Positions 55,414-64,000 of a stretch of DNA of 64,000 nucleotides are shown in pieces. The notes below the pieces were generated by a model. It was not told the origin of the DNA and made no database searches. It saw nothing but the letters and a program-made list of their open reading frames with translations. Origin of the DNA: an uncultured Alphaproteobacteria bacterium (GTDB taxonomy: Bacteria > Pseudomonadota > Alphaproteobacteria > HIMB59); NCBI GenBank assembly GCA_902524245.1, contig CABZCN010000001.1:310001-374000 (forward strand), in the 5' to 3' direction. Position numbers and translations under genes: made by a program. Each line of letters starts with the position of its first letter. Position 1 is the first letter of the stretch.

Positions 55414-55618
55414 GTCTTATTATTATAATAAATGTTACTTGAGTTAGATTATTTGTTTCTTTTGTAAATATCAAAAACCATTATCGCTATTGCTAAAACT
55501 GCGCCAAATATACCCAATAAAAGCGAGGGTTTCTAAAGTCATATTTTTAATCTAACCAGTTAACTCTATTATGGTAATCAATGCATTTCTAGTTTAAAAA
55601 AAAACTAGGAGAAATAAG
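55414..55618. other. 205-base spacer with a possible tiny membrane peptide and a stem-loop
   Basis: On the minus strand, a TTG at 55517 opens a 22-codon frame ending at 55449 that encodes LGIFGAVLAIAIMVFDIYKRNK, one hydrophobic helix with a positive tail. An ATG at 55542 lies in another frame, as if a frameshift separates a longer start. Its plus-strand part contains the stem CTAGTTT/AAACTAG (55589-55608) just ahead of the next gene's ribosome site AGGAG. Coding status is doubtful. Confidence 0.3.
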
Positions 55619-56731
55619 GTGGGGGCAAAAAAGTCAGATTTTTTTGATTCAAGAGATAAATATTTATCATTTGTAAATTCTACCAACGAAAAAAGTCGAA
55701 TAGCTTTTCAATTAGCGAAGTATTTAAAAAATTCTAAAATTACTAAGGATGCGTTTAGAATTTTTGATGCTGGGACAGGAGATGGCTCAGTCATCTGCAC
55801 ATTGCTATCGGCTGTTCATGACAAATTTCCTGAAGATCCAATTATAGTTGTTGGAAAAGAAATTAGTATCGATGATATTAACAGTCTTCTAAATTATCTT
55901 GGTTATAGATTTTTTGAACATAAGAATTTAGTTTTCTGTATAACGAATGCATCCTACAGAGAAATTAATGATAATCGTTTCACAGATTGTAAGTTAATAA
56001 AAAAAGAATTAGTTGGAAATTCAAGTTTTAGTTTCAATCAGCAACTCATGAATATGGGTGAGGTTATAAGAAAAAATTGGGATATAAAAGAAGATACTTC
56101 TTCAACCATATTGAGACCGAGGCAAAAGACACTGATGGTTATTTACAGGAGGGATCAAAAAATTGCATTAAAGCATTTGATACCAAGTAAGTTAGAGAGT
56201 ATTCCAAAGTTTTACGACTATATAATTGCATCGCAAGCTTTCAGGCTAAGATCTCCTTACGACAGAACACTTAAGCTAGTACTTATTCCATTATTAAAAA
56301 TGTTAGATGTAAAAGGTCAGCTATTTTTTATTTATTCATCCGGAAATGATTTTTCAAAAAAGCTTCTCAAATTATTCTTTCCAAAGATTAATCCCTATCA
56401 ATTTAGTGATCCCAAAAAATTTGTAGAAAGCCTGAATAAAAAAATACCTCATTTTAGAAAAAAATTTAAAGTATCCGCATCTTCATTTTTATTTTCATTT
56501 ATAAACCTATCATTATCCTCTAAGAAAAAATTTTCACCGATGAACTCTCTTGGATTATGGAATGCTATCACCTATGTTGGTCAAATATCCGAAAATGAAC
56601 AAAAAAGTATTAAAATAAGTATTAATTTTCTAGATAAAATTAGCAATAGTGCAAAAAAACTTAAATTGCAATTTAGTGATTATCTTTTAAGATTTGAAAA
56701 GAATAATTTTAAAAGTCATTTGGATGAGTAA
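55619..56731 (+). CDS. Probable SAM-dependent methyltransferase, unusual architecture
   Basis: 370-aa protein. IFDAGTGDGSVICTLL (residues 48-63) is a SAM motif I; VVGKEIS supplies the acidic residue; YDYIIASQAF and VKGQLFFIYSSG look like motifs IV and V, but about 100 residues, including LRPRQKTLMVIYRR, separate the two halves. I do not recognise a named family. GTG start at 55619 with AGGAG ahead. It overlaps the DddP gene by 8 bases, so the two are co-expressed; a role in DMSP metabolism is possible but unproven. Confidence 0.55.
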   Translation: MGAKKSDFFDSRDKYLSFVNSTNEKSRIAFQLAKYLKNSKITKDAFRIFDAGTGDGSVICTLLSAVHDKFPEDPIIVVGKEISIDDINSLLNYLGYRFFEHKNLVFCITNASYREINDNRFTDCKLIKKELVGNSSFSFNQQLMNMGEVIRKNWDIKEDTSSTILRPRQKTLMVIYRRDQKIALKHLIPSKLESIPKFYDYIIASQAFRLRSPYDRTLKLVLIPLLKMLDVKGQLFFIYSSGNDFSKKLLKLFFPKINPYQFSDPKKFVESLNKKIPHFRKKFKVSASSFLFSFINLSLSSKKKFSPMNSLGLWNAITYVGQISENEQKSIKISINFLDKISNSAKKLKLQFSDYLLRFEKNNFKSHLDE

Positions 56732-58010
56732 TTTTACAAGTAAATTTGCAGACCGTAAAATTGGCCCAAAATTTTTCGAAACAATTAACCAAAATTTTGA
56801 AAATCAAGTTTATAAACCTAGGCTCTACGAAGAAAAAATAGACTTCGACCGTTTACGTATGTATCGACTCAATAGAGTTTTAGAGCAACTACGATTAAAT
56901 AATGTTGGTGCTTGCATATTATTTGATCCGATCAATATAAGGTATGCAACCGACAGTAGAAATATGAGTTTATTTACAATGCATGAACTCGTGCGATTCG
57001 TATTTATTTCTGCAGAGGGAAAAGTAATACTATTTGATTATCCAAAGAGCGAGCATCTCTCAGAACATTTATGCACGATTGATGATATTCGAGCAGTTGA
57101 TAGTTGGGATTTTTTTTCAGCAAATAATTTTGTTGATAAAAATGCGAAAAAATGGGCTGGCACTGTTCAAGATTTAATGAGAGAGCATTCACCTGATAAT
57201 AATTGCCTTGCAATAGATGTTTCCGATCCAGTTGGAATACAAATGTTACTTAAACAGTTTAATGTTAAACTAGTGAACGCCCAAAAGTATATTGAGCTTG
57301 CAAGATCTATTAAATCTGATGATGAGTTAATTTGCATGAAAGCTTCTATTGAGACTGCTGAAAAAGGAATGTGGCTAATGAGAGACAAACTTCAGGCAGG
57401 TATGACAGAAGAAGAACTTTGGTCATACATGCATAAAGTCAATATTGAAAATGGTGGGGAATGGTTTGAGACTCGTCTTTTAGTATCTGGACCACGAACA
57501 AATCCTTGGCTTCAAGAATGCAGTAACAGAGTCATTGAGTCTGGAGATTTAGTTGCTTTTGACACAGATATGGTTGGACCGTACGGTTACTGTGCTGATA
57601 TCTCTCGAACCTTTGTTGAGGGCAATCGTCTAAATGATGAACAAAAAAGGCTCTACTCAATGTCTTTAGAGCATATTAATCATAACAAATCTCTGATTAA
57701 AGCTGGTGTAAATTTTAGAGAATTTGCAGAAAAATCCTGGAAATTGCCTGATAATTGCTACGATAATCATTATCCATGCATTATTCATGGTGTCGGTCTT
57801 TGTGATGAATGGCCACTTGTTGCTTACCCAAATAGAGATTTTAGCAACGCGGATTACTCAGCCAATTTTGAGGAAAATATGACTATCTGTGTAGAGAGTT
57901 ATGTTGGTGAAGTTGGCGGCAAAGAAGGAATTAAACTTGAGGATCAGTTCGTTGTAACCAAAGATGGCTTGAAGCAACTAAGTTCATTTCCTTATGAGAT
58001 AGATATCTAA
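56724..58010 (+). CDS. dddP: DMSP lyase DddP (M24 peptidase-fold)
   Basis: 428 aa from the ATG at 56724 (a TTG at 56694 would extend it into the preceding gene). Converts dimethylsulfoniopropionate to DMS and acrylate in the cytoplasm. Diagnostic stretches are NIRYATDSRNM, SGPRTNPWLQECSNR and HGVGLCDEWPLVAYP, found in DddP rather than in Xaa-Pro peptidases. Metal ligands are D280, D282, D292, H355, E391 and E406, with D361 as the catalytic base; their spacing matches that family. Neighbours are a methyltransferase-like gene and an SMR-like membrane protein gene. Confidence 0.9.
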   Translation: MSNFTSKFADRKIGPKFFETINQNFENQVYKPRLYEEKIDFDRLRMYRLNRVLEQLRLNNVGACILFDPINIRYATDSRNMSLFTMHELVRFVFISAEGKVILFDYPKSEHLSEHLCTIDDIRAVDSWDFFSANNFVDKNAKKWAGTVQDLMREHSPDNNCLAIDVSDPVGIQMLLKQFNVKLVNAQKYIELARSIKSDDELICMKASIETAEKGMWLMRDKLQAGMTEEELWSYMHKVNIENGGEWFETRLLVSGPRTNPWLQECSNRVIESGDLVAFDTDMVGPYGYCADISRTFVEGNRLNDEQKRLYSMSLEHINHNKSLIKAGVNFREFAEKSWKLPDNCYDNHYPCIIHGVGLCDEWPLVAYPNRDFSNADYSANFEENMTICVESYVGEVGGKEGIKLEDQFVVTKDGLKQLSSFPYEIDI

Positions 58011-58011
58011 A

Positions 58012-58332
58012 CTGATTGGATATTTTTATTTAGCTGCAGCGGTCTTCTTCGGGATACTTTCAAATAATTTTGCAAAAATATCAAATGGATACGAGAAATT
58101 CATACCAACCTCACTAAGTGCTATTTCCATAGTAATCGCGGTCTTTTTTATTTCTAAGGTAATGAAGTTTTTACCAATGGGAATTGCCTATGCCTCTTAT
58201 GCTGGTTTAGTGATTTTTGGAACGTTCATATTAAGTATAATTAAGTTTGGTCAGAGTCCAAACTTATTTGGAATTCTTGGTTGTGGGCTGATTATACTTG
58301 GTATTGTTATGGTAAACGCTCTGGGTAAATAA
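58012..58332 (+). CDS. SMR-family membrane protein lacking Glu14, non-ATG start
   Basis: 106 aa from CTG at 58012, one base after the dddP stop. No ATG, GTG or TTG is available at this end of the frame. Counting the CTG as residue 1, the protein aligns gap-free with EmrE: Y4, Y6, L7, A10, K22, P55, G57, I58, A59, Y60, A61 and G65 all match, and four hydrophobic helices are present. The essential proton/substrate Glu14 is Gly14, and Trp63 is Tyr63. So it belongs to the SMR fold but cannot be an ordinary EmrE-type antiporter. It is convergent with the Ugp-like permease gene, whose stop starts 1 base after its TAA. Confidence 0.75.
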   Translation: MIGYFYLAAAVFFGILSNNFAKISNGYEKFIPTSLSAISIVIAVFFISKVMKFLPMGIAYASYAGLVIFGTFILSIIKFGQSPNLFGILGCGLIILGIVMVNALGK

Positions 58333-59250
58333 TTACTTCATTCCAGTCATAGTAATACCTTCAACAAATCTTTTTTGAGCAACTATGAAAGCCACAATAA
58401 GTGGAATGGTAACAGTAACAATCGACGCCATCATAGGTCCAAATTCATCACTATCTATACCACCTCTAAATTCTCTAATACCAAGTGGTGGTGTAAATAA
58501 ATCACGATTACCTGTGATAACAATCCTAGGCCAAAAATAATCATTCCAGTGAGCAACAACTGAGAAAATTGCAAAAGCGAGTAACGCTGGTATGGCTACA
58601 GGAAGCATAACTTTCCAAACAATAGAATATTCTCCCATACCATCCATCCTTGCAGCATCAATTAGTTCATCTGGTACTGTCATAAAGAATTGCCGCATTA
58701 GAAAAATTCCAAACACAGATATCGTCCACGGTATTATTAAGGCTGCATAGGTATCCACCAGTCCAGCTTTTGCTAACATGACATACAACGGTAAAGCGAT
58801 TGCATGTACAGGTATTAATAAACAGAACAGAACCATTGAAAAGACAAATTCCCTTCCTTTAAACCTAAGCTTGGCTAGTGCGTAAGAACATGGAAGTGCA
58901 ATCAATACTTGAATTAAAAAGATTGAAACAGTCACAATCAAACCGTTCATTAAATACCTTGGAATTGGGGCTTTTTTGAATGCAAACCAGAAATTGTATT
59001 TATAAGGTCGCATTGTGCATACCTCTTCAGTATATCCGTGCTTAGTGCAAACTGGGAATGTTTGAATCTCCTGTGCTCCGACTAAACCTCCAGATATTGA
59101 CTGAATTTCTTGTTGAGATTTAAGTGACATTGAAACCATCATGTAGAATGGGATCAACACAATTAATGCTCCAATGATGAGCAGTCCATGCTTCCATGAC
59201 TCTCCAATATAATGTCTAGCTAACATTTTAGTAATGTACCCTTTTCTCAA
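58333..59250 (-). CDS. ABC transporter permease (UgpE-like)
   Basis: 305-aa MalG-type permease. EAA loop ELIDAARMDGMGEYSIVWKVMLPVAIPA. After the first helix there is a periplasmic insert with C68 and C78 (PVCTKHGYTEEVCTM), which could form a disulfide; the partner permease has C138 and C165. It overlaps the partner by 23 bases. It faces the SMR gene. Confidence 0.85.
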   Translation of the reverse strand: MRKGYITKMLARHYIGESWKHGLLIIGALIVLIPFYMMVSMSLKSQQEIQSISGGLVGAQEIQTFPVCTKHGYTEEVCTMRPYKYNFWFAFKKAPIPRYLMNGLIVTVSIFLIQVLIALPCSYALAKLRFKGREFVFSMVLFCLLIPVHAIALPLYVMLAKAGLVDTYAALIIPWTISVFGIFLMRQFFMTVPDELIDAARMDGMGEYSIVWKVMLPVAIPALLAFAIFSVVAHWNDYFWPRIVITGNRDLFTPPLGIREFRGGIDSDEFGPMMASIVTVTIPLIVAFIVAQKRFVEGITMTGMK

Positions 59251-60184
59251 TCACATATCTTTGGAAGAATGTTAGCAAGATTATAAAAATTATAAACACA
59301 ACAGTAATCGCTGCACCAATACTTGTAATATTTTGTTGAATTGCTTTTTCAAAAATTGCGTACATCATTACATACGTTGTTTTGGCAGGACCACCTTTTG
59401 TAAGAATTTCAATTGTGTCAAATACTTGAAATGACCTTATTGTCGTTATGGTAACCACAAAAAGAGTTGTTGGACCTAACATTGGCCAAGTTACAAGTTT
59501 AAATTGTTCCCAAGTTGACTGAGCACCATCCATTTCTGCAGCATGATACAGTTCTCTTGGTATGCTTGTTAAGCCAGCTAAGTATAACACCATATTAAAT
59601 CCAAAGGCTTGCCATACTCCAATAAAACAAATTGTCCAAATCGCTGTTTTTTTATCTTTGAGCCAATACGGGAAATCCATATTGTTAGCACAAGCAACAC
59701 TGTACCAACTGTCCTCGGAACTAACCCACGGTAGCCAATGAAAACCTAAAATAAATTCTCTAATACCTCCGCATCCATTGGCAAGGAAAGAATTAATTAT
59801 TCCAAGAGTTGGATGAAGAGTAAATTCCCAAGCTATAGCCATTGCCAATAAAGTAGCCATCACCGGAAGAAAGAAAATTGTTTTATAAATATCAGCTCCA
59901 AATCGAAGAGAGTTGAGCATAATGGCTGCAACTAAACCTAATACCACTGAAACAGGAACAACGATCAACACGTAAGTTGCCGTTGATATAATCATTTTTA
60001 TGTAAGTTTTTCTGGAGAACATTTTTTCATAATTCTCCGTACCTACCCATTCGAAACTAGAATTACCAAGATTGTAATTAGTAAATGAGATACCTCCGGC
60101 TAAAAAAATTGGAAGTATTAATATGACAATCATTAGTATGATTGCAGGCCAAACAAACCAAATATGTGCTTTAGAGTGGTGCAT
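59228..60184 (-). CDS. ABC transporter permease (UgpA-like)
   Basis: 318-aa MalF-type permease with six hydrophobic segments. EAA loop ELYHAAEMDGAQSTWEQFKLVTWPMLGP. A loop of about 50 residues (about 130-180) with C138 and C165 is larger than in most UgpA proteins. It lies 2 bases after the ATPase stop. With the ATPase and UgpE-like permease it makes a complete channel, but no binding protein gene is present in the window. Confidence 0.86.
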   Translation of the reverse strand: MHHSKAHIWFVWPAIILMIVILILPIFLAGGISFTNYNLGNSSFEWVGTENYEKMFSRKTYIKMIISTATYVLIVVPVSVVLGLVAAIMLNSLRFGADIYKTIFFLPVMATLLAMAIAWEFTLHPTLGIINSFLANGCGGIREFILGFHWLPWVSSEDSWYSVACANNMDFPYWLKDKKTAIWTICFIGVWQAFGFNMVLYLAGLTSIPRELYHAAEMDGAQSTWEQFKLVTWPMLGPTTLFVVTITTIRSFQVFDTIEILTKGGPAKTTYVMMYAIFEKAIQQNITSIGAAITVVFIIFIILLTFFQRYVIEKRVHY

Positions 60185-60186
60185 AT

Positions 60187-61305
60187 TTATCGGATACGCT
60201 CACCAGATGTTTCAAAAAGCATAGCCTCTGCATGAGAGAGACTTATTCTAACTGTTTCCCCATTTGAGATCAGTCCAGCTTGTGGTGAGCCTCTGACTAT
60301 GATTTTAAAGTCAGATTGATCAACTTGAACATGGTAAAATATATCAGAACCAAGGTTTTCTCGGTATGAAACTGTAGCCTCAAATGCAGGTTTGTTTGAG
60401 TCTTTTGTAATTTCTAAATGTTCTGGTCTCACAGCAACTAAAGCTTTTTGACTATTAGTATTAAATTTTCTTTCAAGCTTAATACCCATAAATTCAACAG
60501 AACCATCAGAGCTAATTTGAGCAGCAAATGTGTTAATCTTTGGGCTGCCAACAAATTCTGCAACCCTTAAAGATGATGGATTATTATAAACCTCACTTGG
60601 AGTATCAAGTTGCAAAAGTTCCCCATCAATCATTACCGCCATTCGAGTTGACATTGTAAGTGCTTCAGCTTGATCATGCGTCACATAAATGAAAGTGGTC
60701 TTTAAAGAATTATGAAGCTCAGATAGTTCAGATCTCATATGAACTCTTAGTGCAGCATCAAGATTTGATAAAGGTTCGTCCATTAAGAATGCGACTGGTT
60801 CTCTTACCATCGCTCTTCCTAGTGCCGCTCTTTGTCTTTGACCACCTGATAGTTGACCTGGCTTTCTATCAAGTAGTTCTGTTATTTTTAAAGTTTCAGA
60901 TGTTTTAAAAACAAGGTCATCAATTGATTTCTTTTTTTCTTTTCTACTAGGTACAAAATTACCAACAAGAGGCAACCTCTCTACAAAACTATAGTCTCTT
61001 AATTTCAAAGGTGTTTCTAGATTTTTTCTGACAGTCAGGTGCGGGTAAAGAGCGTAAGATTGGAAAACCATTGCTAAGTCTCTCTTGCTAGCTCTGGTGC
61101 TGTTAACATTCTTATCATCAATAATTACATCGCCACTATTTTGTTGTTCCAATCCAGCAATAATTTTTAACAAAGTGGATTTGCCGCAACCGGACGGACC
61201 GACTAATGTTAAAAATTCACCATCTTGGATATCAAGGCTTAGTTGTTTAAGTACCTCAGTTGAACCAAATGACTTATTGATGTTCTTTAAAGAAATTGTC
61301 CCCAT
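60187..61305 (-). CDS. ABC transporter ATPase (UgpC-like)
   Basis: 372-aa MalK-type ATPase with Walker A GPSGCGKST (37-45), Q-loop VFQSYALYPHL, signature LSGGQRQR (152 on), Walker B AFLMDEPLSNLDAALR, switch His VTHDQAEAL, and an OB-fold. Residues about 104-126 form an extra Arg/Lys-rich insert absent from standard UgpC. First gene of the importer operon, divergent from phnA, so the substrate is plausibly a phosphonate. Confidence 0.9.
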   Translation of the reverse strand: MGTISLKNINKSFGSTEVLKQLSLDIQDGEFLTLVGPSGCGKSTLLKIIAGLEQQNSGDVIIDDKNVNSTRASKRDLAMVFQSYALYPHLTVRKNLETPLKLRDYSFVERLPLVGNFVPSRKEKKKSIDDLVFKTSETLKITELLDRKPGQLSGGQRQRAALGRAMVREPVAFLMDEPLSNLDAALRVHMRSELSELHNSLKTTFIYVTHDQAEALTMSTRMAVMIDGELLQLDTPSEVYNNPSSLRVAEFVGSPKINTFAAQISSDGSVEFMGIKLERKFNTNSQKALVAVRPEHLEITKDSNKPAFEATVSYRENLGSDIFYHVQVDQSDFKIIVRGSPQAGLISNGETVRISLSHAEAMLFETSGERIR

Positions 61306-61441
61306 CTATTTTTATTCCTCAACACTAAAATAGTTCTGATTAGGACATTTTAAAAGTAAATTTGTAAAATTTATGTTAAAACTTTATGAATTAATTTTAC
61401 ATTAATCGGAAGTTTGTTCTTTATATGAGGCAATAGTAATT
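61306..61441. promoter_or_regulatory. Divergent control region between importer and phnA
   Basis: 136 AT-rich bases between the two divergent starts. No PhoB-like direct repeat (CTGTCAT type) was seen. A 9-base inverted repeat, TGTAAAATT (61363-61371) and AATTTTACA (61393-61401), with a 21-base spacer, is the only dyad and may be chance. Both operons must start here. Confidence 0.4.
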
Positions 61442-62677
61442 ATGAGTGATAAAATTGAAATAAACAAAAGACAATACAATAAATCACTTTCTTCAACTGT
61501 AGTAGTTATATGCCTTGATGGTAGTCAAAAAGAGTATATTGATATCGCCTCTTCAAAAGGATTGACACCAAATCTTGATAAAATACTGGAAAATGGCCAA
61601 TATCTGATGGCTAACAGTGCTATTCCCAGTTTTACAAACCCTAACAACATTTCGATAGTCACAGGGCAGCCTAGTGATGTTCATGGAATAAGTGGTAATT
61701 TCTTTTATACCCCATCAACCGGTGAAGAAGTGATGATGAATGATCCAAAATATTTAAGAGCTCCAACTATTTTTGAGAAATATTATAATGAAGGTTATAA
61801 AATAGCAGTAATCACTGCTAAGGATAAATTAAGGACTCTTTTAGGTAATGGTTTAAAATTTAATGAAGGAAGAGCAATCTGTTTTTCATCAGAAAAATCA
61901 GATCAGGCCACTCTCAGTGAAAATGGTATTGAAAATATTAATGACTGGATTGGAATGAAAGTACCTGAAGTATATTCTCAGGATCTATCAGAATTTGTTA
62001 TGGCAGCTGGGGTAAAATTACTTGAAGAATTTAATCCTGACATTATGTATTTATCTACAACTGACTTTATTCAACACAAATATGCACCTGGAGATAAAGA
62101 AGCAAATGATTTTTATCAGATGTTTGATAAGTATGTCAGTAAAATTTGTAGTAATGGGAATTCGGTTGTCATCACTGCAGATCATGGAATGAAGTCTAAA
62201 GCAAATATTAATGGAGAACCTAATGCCATCTTCCTTCAAGATTATTTAGATGATCAAATGGGTAAAGATGAGGCTAAAGTAATACTTCCAATTACTGACC
62301 CTTATGTAGTTCATCATGGTTCACTGGGATCGTTTGCCACTATATATGTAAAAGATAAATCAAAAATTGGTGAGACAATTAGCAAAATATCATCAATTAA
62401 AGAAATTGAAGTAGTTGTTAAACAAGAAGAAGCATGTAGAGAATATAGGCTACCTTCAGATAGAATAGGTGATATCGTATGCATGTCATCTGAAGATATG
62501 ACAATTGGTACCTCAAAAGCTAATCATGATCTTTCAAAATTAAAGGAACCCCTTAGATCTCATGGAGGTCATCATGAAAGAGAAGTTCCTTTTATTTCTA
62601 ATAAAAAACTAAACATTGCCAAAGATCAAAGTTTAAATAACTATGATGCATTTTTTTATGCTATTAATGGGGCTTAA
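61442..62677 (+). CDS. phnA: Phosphonoacetate hydrolase
   Basis: 411-aa alkaline-phosphatase-superfamily enzyme that splits the C-P bond of phosphonoacetate to acetate and phosphate with two zinc ions. Metal Asp is in VVICLDGS, nucleophilic Thr in SFTNPNN, further ligands in [10 protein letters not shown] and ITADHGM, and the last His in [12 protein letters not shown]. The neighbouring phnY makes its substrate, so the call is well supported. No signal peptide, so it works in the cytoplasm. Confidence 0.93.
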   Translation: MSDKIEINKRQYNKSLSSTVVVICLDGSQKEYIDIASSKGLTPNLDKILENGQYLMANSAIPSFTNPNNISIVTGQPSDVHGISGNFFYTPSTGEEVMMNDPKYLRAPTIFEKYYNEGYKIAVITAKDKLRTLLGNGLKFNEGRAICFSSEKSDQATLSENGIENINDWIGMKVPEVYSQDLSEFVMAAGVKLLEEFNPDIMYLSTTDFIQHKYAPGDKEANDFYQMFDKYVSKICSNGNSVVITADHGMKSKANINGEPNAIFLQDYLDDQMGKDEAKVILPITDPYVVHHGSLGSFATIYVKDKSKIGETISKISSIKEIEVVVKQEEACREYRLPSDRIGDIVCMSSEDMTIGTSKANHDLSKLKEPLRSHGGHHEREVPFISNKKLNIAKDQSLNNYDAFFYAINGA

Positions 62678-62679
62678 TC

Positions 62680-64000
62680 ATGACTGATAAAATTATTAAT
62701 GAGGGTATGAGGATTGGTGGAAAAACTGTTCACACCGATAACAAGATTGATGTTATCTATCCCTTCACAGGTAAAGTTATAGGCACAGTACCAGCTGGCA
62801 CAGCAGAACATGCTCAAAAAGCCTTTGATATTGCTGCAAATTATAAACCTAATTTATCTAGATATGATCGTCAAAAAATACTTCAAAAGACTGCTGAAAC
62901 ACTTGTTGAGAGAAAAGAACAAATCTCTGATCTAATTTCACTTGAGTCTGGGCTATCGAAACAAGATACGCTTTATGAAGTTGGTAGAGCCTTTGATGTA
63001 TTTTCTCTTACTGCTCAGCTTTGTATCCAGGATGACGGAGAAATTTACTCTTGTGATTTAACACCTCATGGAAAACAAAGAAAAATATTTACAATTAGAG
63101 AACCGCTTAACACTATATCTGCAATCACTCCATTTAATCATCCTTTAAATATGGTTGCTCACAAAATAGCTCCATCAATAGCAACTAACAACTGTACTGT
63201 TTGTAAACAAACAGAATTGACCCCTTTAACAGCTATGCTACTAGCAGATATTTTATATGAATGTGGCCTTCCTCCAGAAATGTTTTCAATTTTAACAGGA
63301 TGGCCTGAAGACATTGGGAATGAAGTAATTAAAAATAAAAATATAGATTTAATTACTTTTACAGGAAGCGTTGGTGTTGGAAAACTGATAGCTGAAAATG
63401 CAGGTTACAAAAGAACTGTTTTAGAGTTAGGTGGAAACGACCCTTTAATAGTTTTGAGTGACTTAGATGATGATGATTTAAATAAAGCAGCTGATCTAGC
63501 AATCATGGGAGCAACAAAAAACTCTGGTCAAAGATGCACTGCTGTAAAAAGAATATTAGTTCAAGAATCAGTTGCTGATAAATTTGTCGAGCTTGCTTTG
63601 GAAAAAGCAAAAGCAATAAAATTTGGTGATCCCATGGATATTAATAATCAGTTGGGCACAGTAATTAATAAAGAGGCAGCAAGTATGTTTAATGACAGAG
63701 TAAATAAAGCTGAACAGGATGGTGCAAAAATTCTTTATAACCCTGGGGTCCAAGAAGCTCTTGTGCCACCAATTTTTATAGACAACGTTAATTATAAATC
63801 AGAACTTGTTGTTGAAGAAACCTTTGGTCCAATTGTGCCCGTCATTAGAGTTCCCAATGATGATGAAAAAGTAATGGAAATTTCAAATTCAACGGCCTTT
63901 GGTTTGTCATCAGGTGTTTGTAGTAACGATTTTAGAAGAATTAAAAAATACATAAGCGGTCTTAATGTGGGCACAGTTAATATTTGGGAAGTGCCCGGTT
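62680..64000 (+). CDS. phnY: Phosphonoacetaldehyde dehydrogenase, 3' end cut by window
   Basis: NAD-dependent aldehyde dehydrogenase, about 440 codons present of an expected 470-480. Catalytic Glu is in LELGGND and Cys in [17 protein letters not shown] and [10 protein letters not shown] are the substrate and NAD loops. It converts phosphonoacetaldehyde to phosphonoacetate, which PhnA then hydrolyses. It starts 2 bases after the phnA stop. The 2-aminoethylphosphonate transaminase PhnW that feeds it is not in the window. No stop before the edge. Confidence 0.9.
   Translation, partial: MTDKIINEGMRIGGKTVHTDNKIDVIYPFTGKVIGTVPAGTAEHAQKAFDIAANYKPNLSRYDRQKILQKTAETLVERKEQISDLISLESGLSKQDTLYEVGRAFDVFSLTAQLCIQDDGEIYSCDLTPHGKQRKIFTIREPLNTISAITPFNHPLNMVAHKIAPSIATNNCTVCKQTELTPLTAMLLADILYECGLPPEMFSILTGWPEDIGNEVIKNKNIDLITFTGSVGVGKLIAENAGYKRTVLELGGNDPLIVLSDLDDDDLNKAADLAIMGATKNSGQRCTAVKRILVQESVADKFVELALEKAKAIKFGDPMDINNQLGTVINKEAASMFNDRVNKAEQDGAKILYNPGVQEALVPPIFIDNVNYKSELVVEETFGPIVPVIRVPNDDEKVMEISNSTAFGLSSGVCSNDFRRIKKYISGLNVGTVNIWEVPG

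Noticed and set aside
56694-56723. TTG start at 56694 for dddP
   Set aside because: It adds a short extension inside the preceding gene; ATG at 56724 gives an overlap of 8 bases, typical of this genome.
61363-61401. 9-base inverted repeat as a phn operator
   Set aside because: All A/T apart from two G/C pairs, with a 21-base spacer; likely by chance in such AT-rich sequence.
1-64000. CRISPR arrays, insertion sequences, prophage or integration sites
   Set aside because: No regularly spaced repeats, transposase or integrase genes, or long terminal repeats were seen on either strand.

Overview
The window is AT-rich, densely packed DNA from a free-living marine alphaproteobacterium. Most spacers are under 50 bases, neighbouring genes often overlap by 1-14 bases, and TTG or GTG starts are common. 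The core block (rnd-kdsD-lptCAB, aroA-rpsA-ihf, pyrF-trpFBA-accD-folC) has alphaproteobacterial order, with rpoN, hpf and ptsN missing after lptB and cmk missing between aroA and rpsA. A streamlined SAR11-like genome, perhaps of the HIMB59/AEGEAN-169 type, fits because it also carries several sugar/polyol ABC importers. That placement is inference; no rRNA gene is present.

Layout. 1-4968: glutamate synthase gltD-gltB (gltB runs off the left edge). 5063-6748: uppP and an epimerase-like gene. 6784-18645: core operons for LPS export, aromatic and Trp synthesis, translation, pyrimidine, lipid and folate metabolism, ending at a hairpin terminator (18758-18794). 18793-23112: small redox and envelope genes, including a DUF4198/HupE divergent pair. 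22615-25511: a gamma-glutamylcyclotransferase-like gene plus pxpA and pxpBC, a 5-oxoproline module. 25536-26868: a photolyase-like protein split into two genes in inverted order, plus a small Cys-rich protein. 26865-30829: acyl-CoA ligase and a FadN-type beta-oxidation protein. 30892-33486: small unknowns and a CsoR-like regulator with a palindromic operator beside a DUF4396 membrane protein and a cytochrome c.

33666-40894 is an Agl-type glucoside operon: binding protein, two permeases, GH4, ATPase, GH1. 40899-44557 holds IolD, a short-chain dehydrogenase and a 2-hydroxyacid dehydrogenase. 44560-53120 is a GlpVPQST-like importer with a PQQ-type sugar dehydrogenase, an SMP-30 lactonase and a Zn alcohol dehydrogenase. 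It is faced by an AcoR-like regulator that has lost its sigma-54 AAA+ domain. 54379-55413 is a ferredoxin-NADP reductase.

55619-58332 carries a methyltransferase-like gene, a clear DddP-type DMSP lyase, and an SMR-family membrane protein that starts without ATG/GTG/TTG and lacks the essential Glu14. 58333-64000 holds a Ugp-like importer (ATPase and two permeases, no binding protein) divergent from phosphonoacetate hydrolase (phnA) and phosphonoacetaldehyde dehydrogenase (phnY, cut by the right edge).

Taken together, the accessory half is a kit for dissolved organic matter: glucosides, polyols, inositol, DMSP and phosphonates. No tRNA, rRNA, CRISPR array, insertion sequence or phage gene was seen, and no gene-free stretch exceeds about 210 bases.
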